Translations under genes and position numbers: made by a program
Notes under the pieces: generated by a model
Database searches by the model: none
The model's input: only the letters and a program-made list of their open reading frames with translations
Told to the model about the DNA's origin: nothing
Assembly (NCBI GenBank): GCA_959347315.1
Contig: OY365806.1
Location: 29,625,866 to 29,689,865, forward strand
DNA length: 64,000 nucleotides
Source of the DNA: Bimastos eiseni
Taxonomy: Eukaryota > Annelida > Clitellata > Crassiclitellata > Lumbricidae
Direction of reading: 5' to 3'
Part shown: positions 27,301 to 38,058 of the stretch, one piece after another
How the letters are laid out: each line of letters opens with the position of its first letter
Numbering within the stretch: position 1 is the first letter of the stretch

Positions 27301-30300
27301 GTAGTGATTAAACATTTCTCCCAATCAATTCATTGAAGAATAAGCAAGGTCAAGGTCACAAGCTATCTAAAAAAACATGTATATTTGCATTATTTATTGT
27401 TTTAACGATGCAATACAAACAAATTGCTTATAAGGTATAAGATTAAACACAGTATGTCTGACAATAAAGACACAATCATTGCATTGCATTAATAGATTGA
27501 TGCTAATAATAATGACTATATTTGAACGTGTAGTTTGTGTCATTCGCTTGTAATAACCGCCTCTGTCCGTCTGTCTGTCTGTCTGGATGAAGAGGAGGGA
27601 GTGTGGGTGATTCTTTATTTTTACCCTCTCCAATCGACCTCCAATAATCTGATGTTACGGAACTGCGAAGGCGGTCTTTGCTGACCCCGAGGACCATCGC
27701 CGACGTTCTACCGCCATCCGTCCGTACACCCACGGACTGGACAGAGAGACAGACAGAAAGGCAAGTGGACAAAGACATGGAGATAGAGGGGTGGAGAGGA
27801 ACATCGTAGGAATCCCGTCAACTCTCATCGCTTTGTGCCAGGCCCACCCCTCCCACACCCTGCGTCAATAACAATTATTCAGCGTCGACGCCGTGGAAAG
27901 AACAGACAATTGCACTGGGTAAGGAAGGGAGTTGCAATAAGGATTCCTCATTGAGCTTTAAACAGATCTCAGTCTTGACAACCAACACATTCGCGGCCAT
28001 GTGCCTTTGGCCTAGTTAACTGCAACATCAGTTAGGTAGGTGGGCGTATTTTGCACAAATCCAAAGGTCATGCATGAAGAATTGAAAGTATCGCGAATGT
28101 GTACCACTACGGTTTCACCCTGCTTTCTTGCGCTCTTTTACTACCTCGAGGATGGGCAATGGTCAGTCACGAACTTTCCCTTCTTTCTAAAGTCCATTGG
28201 GTACGACTTCTCCGGTCTGGCTGCTGAGGACATAGCGACACCACCGACTAAACAATAAACTTGGTCGGATGACGACACTGACACCAGATAAAAGAAATTC
28301 AAAGTAGAGTTTACTAATTGCAAACGTCACATAACTCCATGCAACACACCTAGACTGATATGTAGGCTCTCTAACGAAGGCCAACCGACTACGAATCTTT
28401 TAGAAAGGTAACTTTCACACAGATTAGGCTATTTATATTAATCTGCGGGAACTTTTAGGAAGGGAACATGATGAGGAGAAATTGAAAGTGGGTGAGAAGA
28501 GGACATGACAAGGCAAAGAGAGAGGTAGGATCGAAGAAAAAGTGCGGCAGACCAAACAGTTGGCGAGAGATAGAGAGCAGCAAGTAGGCCTACAAAGTAG
28601 CGTGGAAAAGAGAACATGACTAAGCATAGAATGGTCAAGAGAAAGACCGGACAATTAGCGAGAGAGTGCAGCAAGTGCAAGGAAAAAGTGGGGAAACGGA
28701 CAGTAATAGGCAAAGAAAAAGTCGAGGAGATGGGACATGACTGAAAGCGATCGGCCGGCCGCCGACGAGAAGTTCAGTATTAGTCTAAACGGACGAGTCG
28801 CGAGGGGCAAGGCACAACAAAATTCAATAATGGCACTTTACCATTCCGACACAGTAGGCTACATAACTACAGCGCCTTTCAAAAAGAACATTCAAAACTA
28901 TGAAGATTAAGCTCAATTTAGAAACATGCTATTTTATTGATAATTCTGCACAAAGCTCACCACTCGGATTATAATCGTTTTCGGTTGGTCGACCTGAGTA
29001 TGCAGCGAACTAAAATAGTCCTTAGAACCCAGCGCGGTCCAATGACGTCAGTCTTTAAAATTGGTGATAAGCCTAGGCCTATGGTAGGCTACATGTAGGT
29101 CTTTATTAATTCTTTGAGACAGAAAGTAATCTGACAAAAACGCGTACATGCTAACAGGATTGATAAAAAAATAGTAAAAGTAACTATCATTGTGCAATAG
29201 TGTAGTAAATATTTAAATAAGGATCATGAGGACAAATTGACAATTGTCATTGGGAGAGTGGCATGTGCTCTAGGACTTAATTGGTGAATTGAACAGGCGC
29301 TATTCAGACAGTTTATTTGAGGGTTCACTTCGCTGATTCGACCTCGCTCGAGTATGTTCAAGTATGTCCCATATAAATAGCCTAAATTCGTATTTTTTCG
29401 TGACCTGTCTTGCTTTTCAAGATTTATTAACCTTTTCCCAAATGACCACCGTGGAAGAATTGACCATCTGTGAATCAACCATTGTTGGACAATTACGATG
29501 ACGACGGATTTTCAGATGGAGTGTTCTTCTCTCGTGTGATGCCTGTGATTATGGTCGAGATATAAAAGCAAAGCGAATGAGCCGCAGTCAACAATTCTGC
29601 TGATCTAGGCGACGTGTCATTCGACTGGAATGCCTTCCCTGTGGACGCCAGTCTAACGGCAAATGAATGGGAAACCACGAAAGCGTATGAACTGTGAGAT
29701 ACCGCGTACAACCATACATCTATACTACAGGCCCTACATGCGTGTTGTACGAGTGCGGGCAGTCTGACCTCCCGCCATCTGAGTCACCAATCGAAAGTGT
29801 ATGAGCATGCTGTTGTGTACTTATTATATACCCGAGTTCATAGGGGCAGAAGTGGAATAGAAATTTGAAACATTTCTGTCCAGGAGGGCTCTGAACCCCA
29901 ATCTCTCGCATGATAGTCAAACGCGGATCAAATGCGGAGTTAGCGTATCCGCTAACTGACACTTTATGCGAAAATGAATACCAACTTCTAAATGATATGG
30001 AAGACAAAGTTCACCCTGATGGCCATAGATCCAATTATAAATAATTCAACTCTTAACTAGTGATGATAGGCCTATATATTAATACCTCGGTATTCGCCGA
30101 AAGAATGACGGGCGGAGTTGGTCCATCAATTTACTGTCAGCAGTTGAATCCCTCTCATCTAATCAATATTAAATTTAATTAAATCAATTCGATATGCTTT
30201 ACGATTATTTACGATCATGAAGAATTCCTGCATATAATGTATATAGGGGCCTAATGGCCTATCATGTTACGTACAGAATCAGTAGCAACTAACCCAAATA

Positions 30301-31220
30301 ATCCTGATTAGGCCCTAAATATACTAATGTATAATTTAGCGTTATGCTTGGGGCGTGGGTTGCGTCATGATAATGTAGTCTGCTATAATATTGTAAGGCA
30401 GTCTACAGGTGTAAATAGGATTACATTCGCTTGCTATCGTAAAGCAGTCGTGTTTCGAGAGAAAAGCGGAGATGATTCCCGTTCAACCGACCGGCAATTG
30501 CGGAGGCTGAGAGTCGATCGCTTTTCGTGTTGGATGCAGAAAGCGATGTCCGTTGGCTGCTGAAACAGGCGGAAATGAAAGGATGCTTCCAGCCGATGGA
30601 TTGCACGAGACCATGGATGGAGGAGGCGGTTTATGACTAGAAGCATCCATGGACCAAACGAGTTCTGCAGCCTCTTCACTTTCGTCTGTTGTGCGGATTA
30701 GGAGAGAGATTTCATCTGTTGGACTATCAACGCAGCGGTTTTGGATTCGATCGCCACAAAGACTGACACACGTTTCAATAGGCCTAGGCCTATATCTGGG
30801 GTGCGCTCCATAGCTAGCTCGGCCGTAAAATGAGTACACTGAAAGTACACTACACTATTATGTGGGAAAATCATGCAGTCGACAAGGGGTCAACTGATAA
30901 GCCAAAGCCAAGAAAATAAAGTCGCTTATAGTTCATATGCATGATTGCATATCGTTGCCTAAAGGAACTCCCTGCTCGTCTGCATGGATCTGCTGTGGAC
31001 TTTTCAACATATTGCGGAAGATCACTATACATGTAACTACGGATTAATCTGTTCAGGATTTCAATAGATTCCTCTGTGATTGTTCTCTTCGGAATTGCTA
31101 GATTATATTCTGAGCAACTCAGAGCAGGTAGGGTACGCGCAGACGTATTTACTATATGCTACGTAGTGTCTATTCGTTCTTTAAACCATTCTTTCATTCC
31201 TTTTTCAGTCAGTCATTTTC
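27301..31220. other. Gene-free region
   Basis: No coding exon is supported. A purine-rich tract lies at 28442-28740, and the motif TAGGCC and its reverse recur through the region. Open frames of up to 118 codons (30483-30839, minus) show no recognisable domain or splice support. Confidence 0.4.
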
Positions 31221-31227
31221 AGTCAGT

Positions 31228-31400
31228 CATTTATCTGCATTGGTCAGATCGTAGGCTGTGCTATAGAGCGCGTGCTGATCGCGGTTCGCGTCCCGATGTT
31301 GACCCGTTTCAGAGATTTAAATCTCGGGCTAATGCGGTCCGTATACTGGGACCTTGAATGGTATGGCGCCCATTTAACGGATGGCAAAAGGTTAGCGTAG
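31228..31400 (+). repeat. Possible second SINE family (tRNA-like head)
   Basis: GGTTCGCGTCC at 31283-31293 fits a polymerase III B box, with TTGGTCAGATCGTAGG upstream as a poor A-box region. The following tail is shared with 27218-27300. Two partial copies and one box match make this tentative. Confidence 0.4.
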
Positions 31401-32030
31401 AGCCAAAGCAATTAATCTCGGCTATTGTCCCATCAACGAGGACGACCGGAACGATCAAAGTATAATGCCTCGTTTGGTCCGCCGCCTTTCGGATATTTAC
31501 GTTACATTAGATGGTCTAATTGTATGGATTGCTAAATGTATGATCGTTATTCCACTTGTCCTGCTGCTCAGCTCTCTTCAATTTTATTTCTACCACTGTT
31601 TCCTTTATTTCTTTGCCTTCCTCTATATGTCAAGTCTTGCCTTCCCTTCGCTTTAGATTGTCCTTACAAAACGAAAATCAAAATGGCAGTGATGGGCATC
31701 AACTACTTGACTAGTAGTTATAAAACTACTTCCTAACTACTTTCAAAATATGTAGTTATAACTACTATTTAACTACATTAGATGACAAGTAGTTATAACT
31801 ACTTTTGTAACTACCACATAAGTAGTTAACTACTTTTGAAACTACTTTGCTAATGTTATGAAATGGTGCATTGATAGTCACTAAACAGTATGTAGATTTT
31901 TTGCCAGTATTAATTGCTGATATTCAATGTACGTAATAAAAATGATCAGAAACACAATTACATATCTAATTGTAAACTATCAAGGACAAGAACTACTAGC
32001 ACATGCTACAAAGGGGTCGCGGACAAACCC

Positions 32031-32251
32031 CCTCTGACAAAACCCCCTCTGACAAAACCCCCTCTGACAAAACCCCCTCTGACAAAACCCCCTCTGACAA
32101 AACCCCCTCTGACAAAACCCCCTCTGACAAAACCCCCTCTGACAAAACCCCCTCTGACAAAACCCCCTCTGACAAAACCCCCTCTGACAAAACCCCCTCT
32201 GACAAAACCCCCTCTGACAAAACCCCCTCTGACAAAACCCCCTCTGACAAA
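32031..32251. repeat. 15-bp minisatellite (GACAAAACCCCCTCT), about 15 copies
   Basis: The copies are almost identical, with a slightly degenerate last one and a C9 run at 32267-32275. The complementary strand carries G5TTTTG blocks every 15 bases, which could form G-quadruplexes. It makes up the left terminus of the foldback-like element. Confidence 0.97.
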
Positions 32252-32620
32252 AAACCTCTGACAAACCCCCCCCCCCTTAGTATCACAAAACCCCCCATAA
32301 GAATAAATTTTTGTTACTTTTTTACTTTTATTATTTAGAAACGTGTGTATACTTTAAAGTCTGAAGTAAAGCGGGTGTCATATGTGTCATTTCAAAGTCT
32401 GATGCGGTCACTCAGGTATCGTTGTCCAATAGTTAAATAGCAAACAGTTAATTAGTTCCTTTGTCTTTTTGGTGTTAATGAGTGAACACTATGTACACTG
32501 ACTGCACCACTGTGCGTAATTCATAGGGTATCTGTGACACAGCTGTTTCAGACGCGTCAGGTTAGTCTATGCAGAGCGTATGTGTGTTATCTGTGACACG
32601 ATTTCATATATAAGTTAGAC

Positions 32621-32739
32621 CAGAGGCGTCAATCTCCCTCTAACTGATGGAGGCAAACACCCTGGTTCCAAGTGTTAGGCAGTTAATATATTCCCCTAAG
32701 ACTCAAAAAATACTCCAGCCCCCTATCTAGACGCCTCTG
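32621..32739. mobile_element. Miniature hAT element (119 bp), innermost element of the nest
   Basis: Its ends are CAGAGGCGTC and GACGCCTCTG (perfect 10-bp inverted repeats), with a perfect 8-bp duplication, AGTTAGAC, at 32613-32620 and 32740-32747. It interrupts the interior of the foldback-like element and so is the youngest of the three insertions. Confidence 0.93.
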
Positions 32740-33240
32740 AGTTAGACTAATAGTCGTACTGAGTGTCACTTGTAATGTTGTGCAGACTTTGTTAGTAGTG
32801 TCAGTTATTATGGTATGACTTCTAATTGCAGAAGCTAATTAGGGCAAAAGGGGGGGTTTTTGTCTGGAGGGGTTTATGTCCTACCTAAAACAGGAGTTGA
32901 TGTCAGAGGGGGTTTATGTCAGAGGGTTTTGTCAGAGGGGGTTTTGTCAAGGGGTTTGTCCTACATGCACCCGCTACAAAGCACCCTGATAAGAGCACAG
33001 TTTTAGCTATAACATTAGCCAACTTGTTACAACTACAAAAATGTCTAGCCTACAAAGTCCAGAACTGTAAAACTCTTAGAAAATTTTAATGTTCAGAAAC
33101 AAAAAGTAGAGTAAATATATCACTGTATATCTCACCGTTTGCTGCCTGCATCAACCGTGTTTCTTCAATTCCTCAATCGCTACTAAGATCTAATATGATC
33201 ACTGGTCTATCCAGCCACTCTCTTACCGGTGTATCTCTGT

Positions 33241-33255
33241 TTCTCTCTGTCTGTT

Positions 33256-33335
<80 letters not shown>
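33241..33335. repeat. CTGT tetranucleotide and CT dinucleotide microsatellite
   Basis: About 16 CTGT units are followed by a CT run. The array is inside the outer hAT element. Confidence 0.97.
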
Positions 33336-34027
33336 ACCTCTGTCTTTCTTGACTGGACAATCACCTCTCTCTGATACACTTGTAACCCGGTCGCCCATGC
33401 ACTCGTGGTCATCCAGCTAAATGTATTCCTCATAACTCCAACCTGTCTAAGACCATTTTACTCTAGTTCTTATCGCGCAACAATCTCCAGGTATGCCATT
33501 AAACAGGCATGATGCCTAGGCTTTCTCTATAGTTCTAAGAGGAACCCACTTCTTCCTCACAATAGTATGCGCAAATTTTATTTGAAGCGATTATATAGCG
33601 AATTGACTCATGAGATTATTATGGGCAATGTCCATTTTTGTTGTGAAATGGCAGAAATTCCTGTAAGATGGAACTAGTAAATAGGAAAAAATGTAGTTAA
33701 TGTGAAATATTGTAGTTAGCTTAAAACTACTTGATAAAAGTAGTTCTAACTATTTTTAAACTACTTCTTAAAAACTAGTTATAACTACTAGGCAACTACT
33801 TCTAAAGTAGTTATAACTACTAGTTATTAACTACAGTAGTTAAAAGTGCCCATCACTGCAAAATGGTACCGAATGCATTATGATAACGGGTAGGCATACC
33901 ATAGAAGCCATTTGGTTAGATTAGATTGTAGTGCTCTCCTACGCTTTCTCACATCGGATGATAACCCGAAACGTTGCGATATAAGACTTAAATTCTTCGT
34001 CCAGTCGTATGTATATATATATATATA

Positions 34028-35169
34028 GGGGCCGTTCACGTATTATATAACGCATAAAATCTCAATTTTTGACCCACCCCCTACCCCTAATAACGTTATA
34101 TAACAGCATCCGTGACTCGCACCCCTATATTACATAACATATATGCTACCTACCCCACCCTAGTCAATAAGCACATTAAAAGACATACAATCGACATAAT
34201 TGTATTGCACAATTTGAAACTTTTATAACAATACAGTGTTAGTTAGCACTTTAAGTAAAAAAAACCATCACACGCCCAATTAGCTATGTAACAAATTATA
34301 GCCATCTTGGAATTGTGTACTCTCTCGTGCCAATGATGATTAGACCGGATGTATGGAGTTCCTCTGCATCTTAATAATCAGACTTTTAATGGCACTAAAT
34401 TCACTTTTTATTATGCTAACTAATTGGGTAGTCGACGATTGTTACCACGTATCTACATGTAGGCTACTAATACAGCATGGTAATACATATGGTAGCGATG
34501 TAAATTCTATCTAAAACACCATTTTGGTTTCCGTCCTGTTTGCAATAGAAATGAGGATTGCAGTATCACACATGGATAGGTTTAATATTGCACTCTCAGG
34601 TATTTATCGATAGGTTCGCGGTACAACGCTACCTATTTAATAACGCATGATGTATACAAAGTGTATACTACAACTACAATTGGGTATTTAAGCAAACATA
34701 TAAACTATTTACACCTACTATAGAAGATGAAATCAAACATCTTGATAATGCCTACCAAAACAATTATTTCAAGCGAATAAATTTAAATTTAAACCCGAAT
34801 CAAAACAAAGCACACAGAATTGAATTTAAGAGCGTTTAAAGCTATGCACAGGAAATTGTTAAAATTGTAAACAGGAAATTGTTAAAGTAGATTTATAAAT
34901 AATAAGTAAGAACATCAAATCAATTCGCCAGGTGGCAGCTAATGGTGCTAGTTTTGGTTCACAACGTATTGTGAACTTCGATTAAACAATGAATTTCTGT
35001 GGTACATCGAATTTCCAATTGGCAGACACACAGGCAAAACAGCATAAGCTGACATTTTTTTATATAACAAAACCTTCAACCTACCCCCCTCCACCCTACA
35101 CAATATAACGCTAACAAAACAGGAACCCACCCACCTACCCGTTGAGCGTTATATAATATGTGATTGGCC

Positions 35170-35171
<2 letters not shown>
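34028..35171. mobile_element. Inverted-terminal-repeat DNA element (1144 bp) inserted in an AT repeat
   Basis: The left end is GGGGCCGTTCACGTATTATA and the right end in reverse complement is GGGGCCAATCACATATTATA, both continuing TAACGC. This gives about 26 bp of inverted repeat with three mismatches. Both subterminal regions have C-rich runs (CCACCCCCTACCCC; CTACCCCCCTCC). The flanks are pure AT repeat on both sides, so the duplication cannot be fixed, but only odd lengths fit. There is no transposase. I recognise this end type as common in invertebrate genomes but cannot name the superfamily. Confidence 0.8.
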
Positions 35172-35206
<35 letters not shown>

Positions 35207-35243
35207 TTCGAATACTAATCTTTCGTCTGATGAGGGCCACAGT

Positions 35244-35383
35244 CAGAGGCGGCGATCCAGGGGTCAAGGGGGACAAGTCCTCTCACCTTTCACAGAAAGA
35301 GGACAGGTTATACGTGTGTCCCCCCACATTTCTTACCCCTCTCATTGGTTGCCCCCACCTGTCAAACGAGATCGCCGCCTCTG
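35244..35383. mobile_element. Miniature hAT element (140 bp)
   Basis: It starts CAGAGGCGGCGATC and ends GATCGCCGCCTCTG, a perfect 14-bp inverted repeat. The flanking 8-bp duplication GCCACAGT (35236-35243, 35384-35391) is perfect. It is non-coding. Confidence 0.94.
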
Positions 35384-35822
35384 GCCACAGTAAAGGAGCA
35401 TACAGAGCGTACCTTACTTTGCGATCATCATGTAGGGTCATGGCTACAGCTATTGGCTTATGCGCTATATCAGTTACTATTGCGCTATATCAATTAACTT
35501 ACTGTCTGCATCGTACAATGATGCGCCATATCAATTAGCTTCGAGAACACGCCAGTATATACGATATCAATTTTATTAATCAGGAAGCAGGGCGGGAAAA
35601 CGGAGAAAACATCCTTTTTTTGTTTACTCCTAGCATATCCACTTTTTCATCAACATCCATCGTATGAATAGAACGGAGAAAAATTTTCACAGTTATCACA
35701 AATAGAATTAGGCATATCCTGCATAATTATCAAAAAGAAATATGCGATCACCTTCTTAAAACTATTTCAAGTCTATTCTGTAATTAATTTTAAGCATTTA
35801 TAAACATGGGCCAAGCCTGAAT

Positions 35823-36037
35823 CAGAGATGTAGTCTTGAGACCGCGATCTTGGTCTCGAGACCGGAAAGCTGCGGTCTTGGTCTTTGTCTTGGTCTCGAA
35901 TGCATCGGTCTTGGTCTTGGTCTTGGACCATCGGTCCTGGTCTCGGTCTTGGTCTCGAATGCGTCAGTTTTGGTCTTGGTCTTAAAGAAATGGTCTTGAT
36001 CTTAGTCTCGAGGTTTTGGTCTCGTGCCCAACACCTG
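35823..36037. mobile_element. Probable hAT element rich in GGTCTTGGTCTC repeats (about 215 bp)
   Basis: The ends CAGAGATGTAGTC and ...GCCCAACACCTG fit hAT termini. The left flank GCCTGAAT (35815-35822) recurs at 36037-36044, overlapping the last base of the right end, so the duplication has probably lost one base. The inside is tandem GGTCTTGGTCTC, the reverse complement of the GAGACC repeats in the 18624-19120 element. Confidence 0.75.
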
Positions 36038-36921
36038 CCTGAATATAAATTTTTACAACCCTGCATATAACATTTTTACAAACCTACACGAGAATTGACG
36101 AGGAGTGGATGATGAGATATCAATCAATGAAACTTGATATAGCGCTTCTTCAAGAAATCTACTCAGCTCTAGCCTCTGTGATGCTAATTGTAATTTCCAG
36201 CAAACAAGATACAACAGTTCGAAAAATAGTGCACAGTTCGCTGAAAGATTCACCAGTGGTGGGCCCACGCTCACGCGTAGGACCAACCAACGTATTCCCG
36301 ATCTGTCATGATGTTCAAAGTAATTCACAAAACAAGCAAATGCAGTCGAGCTTCGCTTCGACAGTTGAGCAACGACGCAGCACTTCGTACAATGACAAAT
36401 AAAAATTTCTTAGAAGAATTCCATCGAAACTTAAACTCAGTTGCTGTAGTTACACTCGCAAACGATTTGGGTGGGGATTGGCGGCGAAAACCAAAATGAC
36501 GACCATTCGGCGTAATGAACTTCCTCTATCTATAAGAATGGTGGAATGGATGTGAATTTCTCACTATCCGCAACACTCCTTTGACTGGAAACAACTAAGC
36601 TGTTCCTTTGCAGCAGTTCACGGCAGCTCTAAACGCAATCTGGAGCAGAATGGCTTCTCGCAATTTAAACCTAATCTTTCCTACCCCGTTTGTCTTCATA
36701 CCTTATCTCACATTTTTTGCTTCGTCTCACCTTTATTACGTAATTCACCTTGACTTAGTTGCCCTGATTAAACTGATTTCACCATTCCCTACCTCATTTG
36801 CCCTATCTCGTTTACCTTTCTTTGTCTCAATTAACTTTATCTCATTAATTTTGACCTTACTATCTTCAGTATACACATTTGCTCACCTTACGTCACCTTA
36901 ACGCGCCTCGTTATCTGTTCC

Positions 36922-38058
36922 ATGTTTGTGAATCAAGGTATGACGTCGGCAGCAAATAACGACACGGACGGTTACAGTCGATACAAGATGGCCGTCGATG
37001 TCTACACGGTTGGCTGCCTCTGTCTCTTCGGTCTGTCTGGCAATATCCTAAGCATCGCTGTCCTCGGCCGCGATCGGTCTATCCGTCGCACCACTGGCTT
37101 CCTCCTTCAGATGCTTGCGCTCTCGGACACGGCGTACCTCATCACCTGTTTCTGCTATCAGACGCTGAACGCCGTTGACGAACTGACGGACTGGATGCCT
37201 CCGGAGGTGTCTCGCCGCTGGGCCTACGTCGAGCCCTTCACCTGGCCCTTCGCCTCCATCGCCCAGACGAGTACAGTGTGGCTGGTACTCGTCGTGACCG
37301 CCGACAGGTACGTTGCCATCTGCAAACCGTTGCACTCTCCGCAGTACAGTACGATGTCTCGCGTGCGTGAGACGGTGGTCGTCGTCTGGACGATGGCCGT
37401 ACTCTACAACCTTCCGCGATTCTTCGAGAGAGTCGTTGTCGAGGTCTTCGATCCGCGAACGAACGAAACGGTCTTCGAGGTCCGCAAGACGGAGTTCCGC
37501 AACAACCCCGTCTACGTACTCGTCTATAAGACGACCCTTTTCTTCCTCGTCCGCTTCCTCGTTCCGTTCTCTGCGCTGGCCTTCTTCAACACACGTCTCA
37601 TACAGGCCATACGAGAGTCGGCAGAGATCCACCAGCGCAGCGTTCGTTGCCGCGGAGGAGGAGGTGGAAGCACCTCTGGAGGAAACGGAAGTGAGTCCCA
37701 CCGCTGCCGCTCGGAGCGCTACACTCTGACTCTTGTCGTCGTCGTCATAGTATTCGTCATCTGCGAGACTCCCGATCTCCTTCTCCGACTCTGGCTGTCT
37801 CTCAATGCCTACGTACCTGGAATACCGTTTCCTGTGGACGTACTGCGCTTCGTTAACAGTTTCAGCAACATGTGTCTAACGGTCAACTCGTGCGTCAACT
37901 TTCTCATCTACTGCTTCATCGGGAAGCGATTCCGGACCATCCTGCTCCAGGTTGTCTGTCGAAGGCCAGCGCCAGGACTCATCCATAGGAAAGGCTTCGT
38001 CGTCGTCAGTCGCAGGAGTGTGGCGATCAATGAGGACTGCTCCTTCCACCACTCCTAA
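36922..38058 (+). CDS. Rhodopsin-family GPCR, FMRFamide-receptor-like
   Basis: This is a single-exon frame of 378 codons. Seven hydrophobic segments lie at about 24-48, 58-83, 108-132, 149-165, 198-224, 267-292 and 308-332. Class A landmarks are SGN (39-41) in TM1, LALSD (65-69) in TM2, DRYVAICKPL (128-137) after TM3, Trp156 in TM4, Pro215 in TM5, and CETP (281-284) where CWxP is usual in TM6. NSCVNFLIY (322-330) replaces NPxxY. The IAQTSTVW...ADRYVA and VNFLIY patterns point to invertebrate FMRFamide-type peptide receptors. No Cys sits at the usual start of TM3. The third intracellular loop is Gly-rich (244-256). Codon use is much more GC-rich than the surroundings. A second ATG at codon 7 is an alternative start. 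Ligand and coupling cannot be read from sequence. Confidence 0.92.
   Translation: MFVNQGMTSAANNDTDGYSRYKMAVDVYTVGCLCLFGLSGNILSIAVLGRDRSIRRTTGFLLQMLALSDTAYLITCFCYQTLNAVDELTDWMPPEVSRRWAYVEPFTWPFASIAQTSTVWLVLVVTADRYVAICKPLHSPQYSTMSRVRETVVVVWTMAVLYNLPRFFERVVVEVFDPRTNETVFEVRKTEFRNNPVYVLVYKTTLFFLVRFLVPFSALAFFNTRLIQAIRESAEIHQRSVRCRGGGGGSTSGGNGSESHRCRSERYTLTLVVVVIVFVICETPDLLLRLWLSLNAYVPGIPFPVDVLRFVNSFSNMCLTVNSCVNFLIYCFIGKRFRTILLQVVCRRPAPGLIHRKGFVVVSRRSVAINEDCSFHHS

Larger units (their letters stand above)
32014..32972. mobile_element. Foldback-like DNA transposon with minisatellite termini (959 bp), nested in the hAT element
   Basis: It is flanked by a perfect 9-bp duplication, GCTACAAAG, at 32005-32013 and 32973-32981. 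The left end (GGGTCGCGGACAAACCCC) runs into about 15 direct copies of a 15-bp unit, GACAAAACCCCCTCT. The right end holds the same motif inverted (GTCAGAGGGGGTTTTGTC and variants), closing with GGGGTTTGTCC and GTGCACCC-like sequence. Long terminal inverted repeats built of short tandem units with a 9-bp duplication are the hallmarks of foldback elements, placed in the Mutator-like superfamily in Drosophila. The superfamily is inferred; no transposase is present. Apparent proline-rich frames across the array are artefacts of the 15-bp period. Confidence 0.85.
31687..33858. mobile_element. hAT-type DNA transposon (2172 bp), outer element of a three-level nest
   Basis: It begins CAGTGATGGGCA and ends TGCCCATCACTG, flanked by a perfect 8-bp duplication, CAAAATGG, at 31679-31686 and 33859-33866. 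The subterminal 170 bp on each side are packed with TAGTTATAACTACTT-like palindromic repeats, a design seen in some hAT families. There is no transposase. Another complete transposon is inserted at 32014-32972, and a CTGT/CT microsatellite lies at 33241-33335. Without the insert the element is about 1.2 kb. Confidence 0.95.

Noticed and set aside
30483..30839. 118-codon minus-strand frame
   Set aside because: It has no recognisable domain, no supporting splice partners and ordinary composition. Frames of this length are expected by chance here.
31914..32338. Proline/lysine-rich and Gly/Leu-rich frames in several phases over the 15-bp array
   Set aside because: A 15-bp period keeps any phase open on both strands, so the frames follow from the minisatellite.
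37048..37701. 217-codon open frame antisense to the GPCR gene
   Set aside because: It is a shadow of the GC-rich sense codons. It has no domain, and the sense frame carries all receptor motifs.
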